A program made the translations under genes and the position numbers. 14,610 nucleotides of DNA from contig JAJYSI010000028.1 of NCBI GenBank assembly GCA_021793635.1, positions 1 through 14,610 on the forward strand, in the 5' to 3' direction. Every line of letters begins with the position of its first letter. The stretch's first letter is position 1. This document shows positions 7,011-14,610 of the stretch, in pieces. The DNA comes from Bacteroidota bacterium. GTDB lineage: Bacteria; Bacteroidota; Ignavibacteria; Ignavibacteriales; Ignavibacteriaceae. The notes under the pieces were generated by a model. It did not search any database, was not told where the DNA came from, and worked only from the letters and a program-made list of their open reading frames with translations.

Positions 7011-8977
7011 CAATTAGTTAGTACCATTTTTTTTACATCGACAAAATCATCAGCCATAAATCGGTAAAAATAAATCCCCGGTTTCAATCCTTGTGCTGAA
7101 AAAAAAACATGATTTTCTCCAGCCGGGAAAGTTTTATCGTCAATTTGGCTTATCAACGCAACGTGTCCGTCATAAAATTCGATTGATACCCTTGAGGTTT
7201 TTGGCAAATAAAAACTTATTTCAGTTGAATCGGAAAAAGGATTGGGAGAATTTTGCATAACAATAAAATCTGATGACTCTCCGAAATAATTTACTCTTGC
7301 AATATCAGACGTCTGAATATTGCTTGCAGCGTCTGTTTGTTCAATTCTATAATAAAGAGTTCCGGTTGTGTCGGGAACATCAAAGTATTGGAACGTGTTG
7401 TTGTTTGCTGATCCGTTTGAACGAATTGCTCCAACATTTTTCCATGTCATTGTTCCTGCATCCGATTCAACGGCTCTCTCGATATTGTATAATGATTTTC
7501 CTCTTTCGTTTGTAACATTCCAAGCAATTTTGATTGAATCGTTTTGTACGGTAGCTTTCAATTTGGATATTTGTGAAACATACGCTCCATTGTTAAAGAC
7601 CTTTTGACCGTAAATTTTATTGATGCTGTTGCGGCGATTTTTAAAAATCGCAATTGCTCCTCCCAGACCGTTTGGAACAAGGTTTAAATAGCTTTTGGGA
7701 GTATTAAAATTTGCAGCTACCGCAATGCCAAGAGGATTCCATAGCATTTTTCCGCTGTTATCAAATCGCTGTGAATAAATATCTGCATAAGTAGAATCGT
7801 TTCTACTGTCAATCCATGCCACTATTACGCCACCCTTACCGTCGCTAATAAGACGCTGACCAAATTGTATACTTCTGAAACTTGTAACCGGTACTCCTGA
7901 TTTTTCCCACATTGGTCTTCCGCGTTTGTCAAACTTTTGCAAATAGATTTCTTTGGTTTTATCATTTTCATTTGTCCAACTTAAAACAATCCCGGAGTCT
8001 ACTTCAACCGCAACAGGATTGACCTGATTTCCTTTAAGATTTGTTATAAGTTTTCCACCGGGAATCCAAAGAGGAATTCCTTTGTCGCTGATAAGTTGAT
8101 GATAAATTACTCTGTCAATTCTTTGCGTCTGCCAGGCGACATATATTGATGTGCCAAGTTTTGTAATAAAATAATTTAGAACGTTGTGAACTCTGCTAGA
8201 AATTTCAACCGGCTTATTACCCCAAACTTCTTTTCCTTCCCGGCTAACGTGCTGACCGAAAAGAATAACTCTTTCGTTTATAACTTCAAGCCAAAACACA
8301 AATACTCCCCCTTCTTCATCGGCAATTACAGAGGTCATATTTTTTTTAATACTGGATTTATTTAGGCTAATTCCGTCATGCTTAAAAATTTCCATTCCGC
8401 CCGGTGAAAATTTCTTAACAATAATTCTGTAATCACCGGTAATTTCCGGTTCTTTAGCCACATAAGAAATAAAAGTGTTTCCATCATTATCTGAGTTAGC
8501 AGAATAATCACTTATTTCATCTTTCGAGCCGGAAATATCTATACCGTTGTCGGTCCATAATAAAGTTCCATTTTGCGAAACACGCTGTGCAAGTAAGTCT
8601 CCGTTTTTTGATCTTGCAAAGTCTTTCCAGATTACAACAGCGCTATTAGGAAGACTTGCCGTACAAACGGGGTTTTCAGCTTGTCCTAAAAGACTTGTTA
8701 TTTTTTTACCATCAGCCCTAAAGCTTATTCTGCCGCTCTCGTCAACGTGCATAAAAAAAATCTCATTCTGAAAGCCAAATTTATTATCCTGCCAAAAAAC
8801 AAATGCGCCATTATTTTTATCACTTATAGCGGAAATATTAATCGGATCAACTGTTTCAATCGCTAAAGAAGTATTTAGAGCCGGGTTGCTAACCCACTGA
8901 GCGAAGGAAGCCTGTGTTATAATAAAAGCAAAAATTGCAGCTAATAATAATTCGAATTTTCGTTTGTTATGAGACAA
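7010..8977 (-). CDS. Secreted repeat protein with T9SS type A C-terminal sorting domain
   Basis: A 655-residue extracellular or cell-surface protein of unknown function. Residues 1-26 form a signal peptide (basic KRK, a hydrophobic core, likely cleavage after ASFA). Residues about 47-465 contain some eight degenerate 45-60-residue repeats of the form 'GG.fV.W.D.r....IY.Q.....G...W...G', which suggest a beta-propeller; clear copies start near 50, 100, 215, 315 and 370. An Fn3-like domain follows (about 468-565). The last 85 residues match the T9SS type A sorting domain: SPNPFSDSTEISFYLP (577-592), an FYDGH strand, GLKPGIYFYRF (630-640) and a terminal VKKMVL strand. The domain is removed after outer membrane passage. 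The TTG at 8977 overlaps the smc stop by 11 bases and has a good GAGG site 9 bases upstream. An A9 run (7080-7088) leaves the frame intact. Confidence 0.93.
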   Translation of the reverse strand: MSHNKRKFELLLAAIFAFIITQASFAQWVSNPALNTSLAIETVDPINISAISDKNNGAFVFWQDNKFGFQNEIFFMHVDESGRISFRADGKKITSLLGQAENPVCTASLPNSAVVIWKDFARSKNGDLLAQRVSQNGTLLWTDNGIDISGSKDEISDYSANSDNDGNTFISYVAKEPEITGDYRIIVKKFSPGGMEIFKHDGISLNKSSIKKNMTSVIADEEGGVFVFWLEVINERVILFGQHVSREGKEVWGNKPVEISSRVHNVLNYFITKLGTSIYVAWQTQRIDRVIYHQLISDKGIPLWIPGGKLITNLKGNQVNPVAVEVDSGIVLSWTNENDKTKEIYLQKFDKRGRPMWEKSGVPVTSFRSIQFGQRLISDGKGGVIVAWIDSRNDSTYADIYSQRFDNSGKMLWNPLGIAVAANFNTPKSYLNLVPNGLGGAIAIFKNRRNSINKIYGQKVFNNGAYVSQISKLKATVQNDSIKIAWNVTNERGKSLYNIERAVESDAGTMTWKNVGAIRSNGSANNNTFQYFDVPDTTGTLYYRIEQTDAASNIQTSDIARVNYFGESSDFIVMQNSPNPFSDSTEISFYLPKTSRVSIEFYDGHVALISQIDDKTFPAGENHVFFSAQGLKPGIYFYRFMADDFVDVKKMVLTN

Positions 8978-11900
8978 AACTTAAATCCTCATTAAATCTA
9001 ACGCTTACTAATTTTGAAATACCTTCTTCTTGCATTGTTACGCCGTAAAGAGTGCTAGCAGCTTCCATGGTGCGCTTGTTGTGTGTTACTACTATAAACT
9101 GAGTATCCTTGCTGAAGTCATGAATTATTTTTGTAAATCGGTCTATGTTTGCGTCGTCGAGCGGGGCATCAATTTCGTCAAGTATACAGAATGGACTCGG
9201 TTTTACTAAATAAATTGCAAATAAAAGTGCAATTGCGGTTAAAGTTTTTTCACCTCCCGAAAGAAGTTCGATTGATGTCGGTCGTTTTCCTTTCGGTTTT
9301 GCTATAATTTCGATTTTTCCTTCAAGCGGATCGGCGTTTTCTTCAAGGCGCAGATCTGCTTCATCGCCGGGATTAAATAGTCCTCTAAAAATATTTATGA
9401 AGTTCGTTCTTATTTTTTCAAAAGTATCCATAAAAAGAGTCTGAGCGTTGATGTTAATTTCTTCGATAGTCTTAACAATATCTTTTTCGGATTCTATCAA
9501 ATCATTACGCTGCTTATTCAAAAATTCAAATCTTCCTCTTTCCTCTTCATATTCGGAGTAAGCAAGAAGATTTATAGGGCCAAGATTTTTAATCTGCTGC
9601 TTTAATGAATGAACCTCTTCTGTTCTCTGTTTAAAGTCAAATGTTTCGTTGTCTTCAAATTCCTTTAGCTCAAGTGAGATTGAATAATTTTCTTGAATGT
9701 TTTCTTGAAGTGAATTTATTTTCATAGCAAGTTCATTAAGCTTCATTTCGGATGAATGGACAGCTTCGGAAACAATGTCTTTCTCTTTTCTTAAGCTTCG
9801 CTGCTTGTTTTCGATTTCCGAAATTTTCAATTGAACCAATTTATATTCCGAATCGATTTTATTTTCTTCTTCAGTCAATATTTGCTTACCAAGTTCAAGA
9901 TTTTCTTGTTCGATTTTCTTTTCCGAAATGATGTTACTTAGCGTTTGCGCTTCGTCCTGCGAGGATGAAATATCCATCTCTCTTTTAGAAACAGACTTCT
10001 TAATGTTTTCAATCGACTCATTTGCATGACGAATTGCATTTTCAGTATTTTTCTTTTCGCCGAGCATCCTTTCTAATTCAAGGTTAAGTTTGTTTTGTCC
10101 GGCTAGCACCGAATTAAATTCAACTTCAAAATTTTTGAAATCCTGCTCCAGTAACCTTTGATTGGCATCCGCTATTCGTTTCTCCTCGACCTGATTGGAA
10201 AGAAGCGAATAAAGTTCTGTACGCTCATTATCAAGCTTATTGGACTCCCCAACAAGATCTTGAATTTCCTGCCTCGTTTTTTCAATTTCATCGTTTGCTT
10301 TTTTCTTTTCAAACTCGAACTGAGCAATTTGTTTTTCGACATTTGCAAGATCGTTTACTAAAAGCCTGCCGCGTTCCGATAGAACCTTAAGGTCAATTTC
10401 ATTAATTTTTTCTTCAAGGCTTTGAATATCGCGGCGAAGATTTTCAAGATCGTTTTCCCGTTGCGGGTATTCATCTTTTAATTTATCAAGCAACTGTTTC
10501 CTGCCAAAAAGCGAATCGTCTAGGCGCGGAGCAGAACCGGCTTCAATTATTCCTGACTTCTCCAGGTAATCGCCGTTTAGAGTAGCAAAATTAAAATCAT
10601 TGTATTTCTTTGATAAATTAAAGGCGGTATCTAACGAATCGACAATTACAGTCTTGCTTAATATTTTTTCAAAATAAACTTTCCACTTATTCTCTGTTTG
10701 AATAAAATCTTTTGCCCAACCGAGGAATCCTGATTCCTTAATTAGCTTTTTTGATTTTTGCCTAAGAAGCATTGCTGAAATTTTATCAAAAAATCCCTCC
10801 TTTTTTTCTTCGGTCATATTTGAAAGAGAAAAGGAAGCCTTACCGACTTCATGGTTTTTTAAGTATTCGATTCCGTTTTTTAAGTCTTCTAAGCTTTCAA
10901 CAAGAATATTATTTAAATTATTCTTCAACGAAGCTTCAACCGCAAACCGGTAAAATTCCGGAGAGTTGCCAATATGAGCTAGTAAAACTTTCTGCCCGCT
11001 TGCCCAATCATTATTTTCAAGTAAAGCCTTAGCGCCTTTGGAAACACCCTCAAGCGTGTCTATCAAGTTCTGAATGAAATTAATTTTATCTTTTATACTG
11101 TTGATTACGCTTTTTATCTCAAGCTCTTTCTCTTTCAACTCGTTCAAATCTTTTTCGAGTTTTTCTTTATCTTTTTGTTTTTGAAGATAGTTCGCTTCAG
11201 CCTCGGCTAATTTTTCTTCAGTCTCTTTTTTCTCCTGACTTAATTCTTCCAGGTAACCGACCGTCTTAGCAACGTTGCCCGTTAAAGATTGAATTTTGTC
11301 ATTGAACTTGCCGATGGAAAGATTTTTTGCTTCTAAAGATTTCTCAACGTTTGAAAGTTCATTTTCTTTGCCGGTAATTTCTTTAAATTTATCAAGCAAA
11401 AATTCTGACTGTGCTTTCAGAAAATTTCTTTTTTCTTCAAATTCAATTCGAAGAGCATCTATCTTTTCTTTTATTGAAACTTTCTCTGCTTCTTTTGATT
11501 CAATTTTATCACCAAAATCTTTTAGCGCTGACGAGCCTTCATTTAAAGTCTTCTCAGTGTCTAAAAGCTGCTTATTTAGCTCTTCAAGCTCTTGTTTGAA
11601 GCGTACGGCATTTTTTTCTAGGGAATTTTTTCTTTCTTCAGAAATCGAGACACTGTTTTGGGCATTAAAAATCTTTTCGGTTTGTGTGTTTAATTCAGAG
11701 CGCTTTATTTTTAACTGAAATTCTATATCGGAGAGATTCTGTTTAATTATTTTTATTTCATCATCAAGTTTAGCCAGTTCGGAGTCAAGACTAATTTTCT
11801 TCTGAAAATTTTCTTCCTTGCCCTTCTTTGCTTCGTTTTTCTGAAGATTGAAAAGAGATAATTCTCGCTCTGCAAGCTCAAGTTCAAGCTCACGAAGCGT

Positions 11901-12560
11901 TGACGAAACTTTATTATACTTGTCCGCTTTTTTTGCTTGACGCTCAAGAGAGTTTACTTTTTTTTCTACTTCTGAAACAATATCGTTTACACGGGTAAGG
12001 TCTGACTTTACGTCGTCAAGTTTTTTCAAGGCAAGTCGACGGCGAAGTTTATATTTATTAACGCCGGCGGCTTCTTCAAACATAACGCGCCTTTCATCAG
12101 TTTTGTTATTTAAAATGGTTTCCACCATTTTAAGCTCAATAACTGAATAGGCGTTTGAACCAATGCCGGTATCCATAAAAAGATTTGTAATATCTTTTAA
12201 TCGGCAGATGTTTTTGTTTAGAAGATATTCGCTCTCGCCTGATCTAAAAATTCTTCTGGTAATAGTAACTTCTGAATATTCGGTTGGAAGTATTCCTTTA
12301 TTGTTATGTATCGTCAAAGAAACTTCTGCCATACCCATCGGCTTTTTATTTGAAGTTCCGTTGAAGATGACATTTTCCATCTTATCACTTCTTAAAGTTC
12401 CGCTACGCTGCTCTCCTAGGCACCACCTAATTGCGTCTACAATGTTAGTTTTGCCACAGCCATTCGGTCCTACTATAGAGGTTACGCCTTCGTTAAAATT
12501 TACGAGAGTCTTTTGCGCAAATGATTTGAATCCGAATATTTCGAGTTTTGATAAATACAA
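8967..12560 (-). CDS. smc: Chromosome segregation protein SMC
   Basis: The ATPase of the bacterial condensin, which dimerises and, with ScpA and ScpB, compacts and separates chromosomes. The 1197 residues match the family. The N-terminal head has LEIFGFKSFAQKT (6-18), Walker A GPNGCGKT (31-38) and the glutamine Q-loop near 51. A long coiled coil (about 170-500) leads to a hinge (about 505-675, with GSAPRLDDSLFGRK at 675-688) and a returning coil (about 690-1020). The C-terminal head carries the ABC signature LSGGE (1100-1104), Walker B FCILDEIDAPLDD (1124-1136; D1128, E1129) and the switch histidine in VVTHNK. The start is TTG; it yields the canonical MYLxxLEIxGFKSF opening and has AGGA 9 bases before. 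It lies 6 bases after the GH2-like gene, and its end overlaps the secreted protein gene by 11 bases. scpA and scpB are not in the window. Confidence 0.98.
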   Translation of the reverse strand: MYLSKLEIFGFKSFAQKTLVNFNEGVTSIVGPNGCGKTNIVDAIRWCLGEQRSGTLRSDKMENVIFNGTSNKKPMGMAEVSLTIHNNKGILPTEYSEVTITRRIFRSGESEYLLNKNICRLKDITNLFMDTGIGSNAYSVIELKMVETILNNKTDERRVMFEEAAGVNKYKLRRRLALKKLDDVKSDLTRVNDIVSEVEKKVNSLERQAKKADKYNKVSSTLRELELELAERELSLFNLQKNEAKKGKEENFQKKISLDSELAKLDDEIKIIKQNLSDIEFQLKIKRSELNTQTEKIFNAQNSVSISEERKNSLEKNAVRFKQELEELNKQLLDTEKTLNEGSSALKDFGDKIESKEAEKVSIKEKIDALRIEFEEKRNFLKAQSEFLLDKFKEITGKENELSNVEKSLEAKNLSIGKFNDKIQSLTGNVAKTVGYLEELSQEKKETEEKLAEAEANYLQKQKDKEKLEKDLNELKEKELEIKSVINSIKDKINFIQNLIDTLEGVSKGAKALLENNDWASGQKVLLAHIGNSPEFYRFAVEASLKNNLNNILVESLEDLKNGIEYLKNHEVGKASFSLSNMTEEKKEGFFDKISAMLLRQKSKKLIKESGFLGWAKDFIQTENKWKVYFEKILSKTVIVDSLDTAFNLSKKYNDFNFATLNGDYLEKSGIIEAGSAPRLDDSLFGRKQLLDKLKDEYPQRENDLENLRRDIQSLEEKINEIDLKVLSERGRLLVNDLANVEKQIAQFEFEKKKANDEIEKTRQEIQDLVGESNKLDNERTELYSLLSNQVEEKRIADANQRLLEQDFKNFEVEFNSVLAGQNKLNLELERMLGEKKNTENAIRHANESIENIKKSVSKREMDISSSQDEAQTLSNIISEKKIEQENLELGKQILTEEENKIDSEYKLVQLKISEIENKQRSLRKEKDIVSEAVHSSEMKLNELAMKINSLQENIQENYSISLELKEFEDNETFDFKQRTEEVHSLKQQIKNLGPINLLAYSEYEEERGRFEFLNKQRNDLIESEKDIVKTIEEININAQTLFMDTFEKIRTNFINIFRGLFNPGDEADLRLEENADPLEGKIEIIAKPKGKRPTSIELLSGGEKTLTAIALLFAIYLVKPSPFCILDEIDAPLDDANIDRFTKIIHDFSKDTQFIVVTHNKRTMEAASTLYGVTMQEEGISKLVSVRFNEDLSFVS
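8985..8990 (-). promoter_or_regulatory. Ribosome binding site of the T9SS protein, inside the smc 3' end
   Basis: GAGGAT on the minus strand. The core GAGG lies 9 bases before the TTG at 8977 and doubles as the Glu-Asp codons near the SMC C-terminus. It supports the non-ATG start that gives a complete signal peptide. Confidence 0.65.
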
Positions 12561-12566
12561 TTGTCT

Positions 12567-14610
12567 TTATCCTAAAATTTTGAATTGCTTAAAAGTCAAC
12601 CAGATATAATCGAATGCCGAATCTTTAATTTGATAATAAAGCAGAAATCCCCCGGCAATAAAAATTATGATCAAAATGCTATAAAAATATACACTGCCTG
12701 CATTAACGTCAAAGATAACGTAAATTCCCTTCATTAAACGGTAAAAAATCCAAAGCGAAAAAATTAAAAGTCCTGCATAAATGTAGAGGTTAGCCACATT
12801 AGCATCGAGCGATCTGAATAAAATAATTCCTACCGGAATAAGTAAAACGAGAGGTAGAAAAGACCAAATAACCGTAAAGTAAACGCCGGATAAAAATATT
12901 TTGTTCCTTACAAAAAAGGAAGCGGCTTTAACTATCGCCGTGACTGCCAAAAGAAAGATTACAAAAATTACTGTGAGCCAAATAAGAGATTGAATTGGGT
13001 GCCAGGCAAGGTAGCTTACTGTCTTAATTATTCCGTTAGTTCCGAACGATAATAGAAATTTTTCAAGAAAAACATTTTCACGGAAGTAAAACAAAAGATT
13101 ACTAAAAATTAATGAAGTTGTCGCCGCGATTATTAGTGCAAGAATAGTAGAATGATAACTCGACATAATTCTCATATCTCTTACATCTGCGAAAAAATTA
13201 TAAGGGCGCATAAGCGCACGAGATGCATCCTCACGAAATTTTCTTCCCGAATTTACCAACACCCCTAAAACGATTGCTAAAACAAGTCCAAATAAAATAA
13301 ATATAATTGGCGAGTTATCTTTTTTATTTCCGATTGGAATAGTTACTCTATCGGTATTGTGAAGTTTTGAGTATATTACCTTGTATCCTAACCTGTTTAT
13401 ACTTCTATTTTCGCTGCAAATCCCGAGTTTATAAAGATTTTCGTTATTGTATCCCGCGCTTAACGAAGCATAGTCGCCCCTGTAATCAAACATTGAGTTG
13501 ATGAAGAAACCAGACAAAGGATAATTTTCCGAATAATCAAACAAGTCTTCAAAATATTTTGCCTGAGCTTCAAAGGAATGATCATTTAAGTAACCGTCGG
13601 TATTTCCCATGTTTACCATATAAGTTGCTTCGCTAATAAAAACTTTAGCTGTACCCAAATTACTTTGCGCAACTTTTAGTTTATCGCCAATTATATTTAC
13701 CGGCGTGTTATAAAATTCTATCCCGTACAAATCCAAATTATCTACGGGCAAAATATTAGCTCCACTGAAAGATGCATAAGTTAAAAAGTTGGTTTCCTTT
13801 TTAACGATTTCGGATAAATCTTTTATTAATAAATTATGGATTTGAGACTGCGGTAAGTAGGAACTGCCCAATCCAATTGCGGCAATAGCAGAATATCTTT
13901 TGTATGCCGTTAAAAAGTTGGTCAAATAATTTTCACTTCGTGTAATGAAATTACTTTCATCTGCAATATTCTCGGGAATGGAATTTATTGGAAGCTCAAC
14001 AAAAGCAAGTAAGCCGTACTTTTCACATAATTCTAAATAGTAAGGATGGGGAACGCTCTTTTCAAAACGGACTGCATTGAAGCCAAGGTCTTTTATCATC
14101 TTGATGTCCTGGTCCATCTGCTGATAATTTTCAAGATTTCCATAGTCATAATAAGACGGAACGTAAGTTACCCCCTTTAAGGAAAAATCATCGCCGTTAA
14201 GTTTAAGAGACTCTTTACCGGAGGATAAAGAATAAAATGAAATTGAACGAATTTCCCTATCAATCAAATTTGTTCCGCTCCAAAGTTCAATATAAGCCAA
14301 ATAGGATTGAGGGTCTGAGGGCGACCATAGGACAGGAGATGTTAATTCAAATGTTTCATTAATGTCTTTATCTTTGTTCGGGATAAGTTGTAAGTCATAA
14401 TCCTGCGCATATTGGGTGCCACCGTTGTTCGGAGAAACGAACTTCATCTTCAAAACATATTGAGATGATGTTGATAGAGTATCTTTTGTAAAATCGCGAT
14501 TTTCAATTCTGGATCTTAAAGTGATATTAGCTCTGTTCGAAGTAGGATTGTATTTGTATGATAAATCCAGATTTGTAATTGAAATATTTGGAGTCTCCAG
14601 AATATACACA
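12567..14610 (-). CDS. GH2-like protein with degenerate active site and C-terminal membrane domain (N-terminus cut by window edge)
   Basis: The frame is open to the right edge, so the N-terminus is missing; 680 residues are visible (numbered from the codon at 14609). Residues about 10-125 are an Ig-like GH2 domain ending in the typical LWSPSDPQSY (94-103). A GH2-type TIM barrel follows (about 135-420): LNGDDFSLKGVTY (137-149), DLGFNAVRF (174-182), YYLELCEKYGLLAFVE (190-205), and a final strand region LGICSENRSINRLGYK (395-410). At the position of the family's LGNE acid/base motif it has LGSS (247-250); a nucleophile-like Glu (E327, in FISEATY) remains. A membrane segment (about 434-453) and a polytopic region with five or so further helices (485-660) complete it, somewhat like Yip1-type domains. 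It is probably membrane-anchored with the barrel in the periplasm. Whether it is catalytic is doubtful. The stop is 6 bases before smc. Confidence 0.85.
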   Translation of the reverse strand, partial: VYILETPNISITNLDLSYKYNPTSNRANITLRSRIENRDFTKDTLSTSSQYVLKMKFVSPNNGGTQYAQDYDLQLIPNKDKDINETFELTSPVLWSPSDPQSYLAYIELWSGTNLIDREIRSISFYSLSSGKESLKLNGDDFSLKGVTYVPSYYDYGNLENYQQMDQDIKMIKDLGFNAVRFEKSVPHPYYLELCEKYGLLAFVELPINSIPENIADESNFITRSENYLTNFLTAYKRYSAIAAIGLGSSYLPQSQIHNLLIKDLSEIVKKETNFLTYASFSGANILPVDNLDLYGIEFYNTPVNIIGDKLKVAQSNLGTAKVFISEATYMVNMGNTDGYLNDHSFEAQAKYFEDLFDYSENYPLSGFFINSMFDYRGDYASLSAGYNNENLYKLGICSENRSINRLGYKVIYSKLHNTDRVTIPIGNKKDNSPIIFILFGLVLAIVLGVLVNSGRKFREDASRALMRPYNFFADVRDMRIMSSYHSTILALIIAATTSLIFSNLLFYFRENVFLEKFLLSFGTNGIIKTVSYLAWHPIQSLIWLTVIFVIFLLAVTAIVKAASFFVRNKIFLSGVYFTVIWSFLPLVLLIPVGIILFRSLDANVANLYIYAGLLIFSLWIFYRLMKGIYVIFDVNAGSVYFYSILIIIFIAGGFLLYYQIKDSAFDYIWLTFKQFKILG
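12570..12573 (-). promoter_or_regulatory. Ribosome binding site of smc
   Basis: AGGA on the minus strand, 9 bases before the TTG start at 12560. It overlaps the last codon of the preceding gene just before its TAA stop, which suggests coupled translation and supports the TTG start. Confidence 0.6.

Noticed and set aside
7080..7088. A9 homopolymer as a possible frameshift or phase-variation site in the T9SS gene
   Set aside because: The reading frame continues intact into a well-formed sorting domain. A run of this length is unremarkable in AT-rich DNA.
11296..11718. Plus-strand open frame of 140 codons
   Set aside because: It is antisense to the SMC coiled coil; its Ser/Phe-rich composition is what the reverse complement of Glu/Lys-rich coding produces.
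12163..12609. Plus-strand open frame of 148 codons
   Set aside because: It is antisense to the start of smc, which has complete family motifs. The translated product has no recognisable domain and looks like a shadow frame.
1..14610. Mobile elements, CRISPR arrays, tRNA or rRNA genes, defence or toxin modules
   Set aside because: I saw no regularly spaced direct repeats, transposase or recombinase motifs, tRNA-like cloverleaf or rRNA stretches. The whole window is accounted for by recognisable genes and short gaps.

Overview
The window is an AT-rich (roughly one-third G+C), densely coded piece of a Gram-negative chromosome. All eight genes lie on the minus strand, so transcription runs from right to left. 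The following point to the Bacteroidota/Chlorobi branch: a protein with a type IX secretion (T9SS) C-terminal sorting domain, lipid A genes (lpxB, lpxK), the low G+C, and a GH2-type membrane protein. Within that branch the class Ignavibacteria is my best guess. The assignment is inference; there is no rRNA or other direct marker.

Layout in transcription order (high to low coordinates): (1) a partial gene at the right edge for a GH2-like protein whose active site looks degenerate, fused to a polytopic membrane region; (2) smc, the complete chromosome-condensation ATPase; (3) a secreted protein with about eight propeller-like repeats, an Fn3-like domain and a T9SS sorting domain; (4) a HAD-IB phosphatase resembling MtnX; (5) a small membrane methyltransferase of the isoprenylcysteine methyltransferase type; (6) lpxB; (7) a DUF374 acyltransferase; (8) lpxK; then, after a 93-base gap with its own likely promoter, (9) ppdK (pyruvate, phosphate dikinase), which runs off the left edge about 25-30 residues before its end. 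That is nine coding regions in all, two of them cut by the window edges.

Genes 1-8 look like one transcription unit. Three junctions overlap (11, 1 and 11 bases), two are separated by 6-7 bases, one by 25, and the longest gap is 81 bases. Three of the genes (smc, the T9SS protein, lpxB) start with TTG close to or overlapping the preceding stop, which suggests translational coupling. The last three genes form a lipid A module. LpxB makes the lipid A disaccharide and LpxK phosphorylates it at the 4' position. The DUF374 protein between them is a good candidate for an acyltransferase acting on the same or a related lipid. The unit therefore mixes envelope and secreted functions with one cytoplasmic chromosome protein.

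I found no mobile element, CRISPR array, tRNA or rRNA, and no gene-free stretch above 100 bases. This is mostly a housekeeping region. The most unusual item is the GH2-like protein: its fold signatures are intact, but the Asn-Glu acid/base pair is replaced by Ser-Ser.
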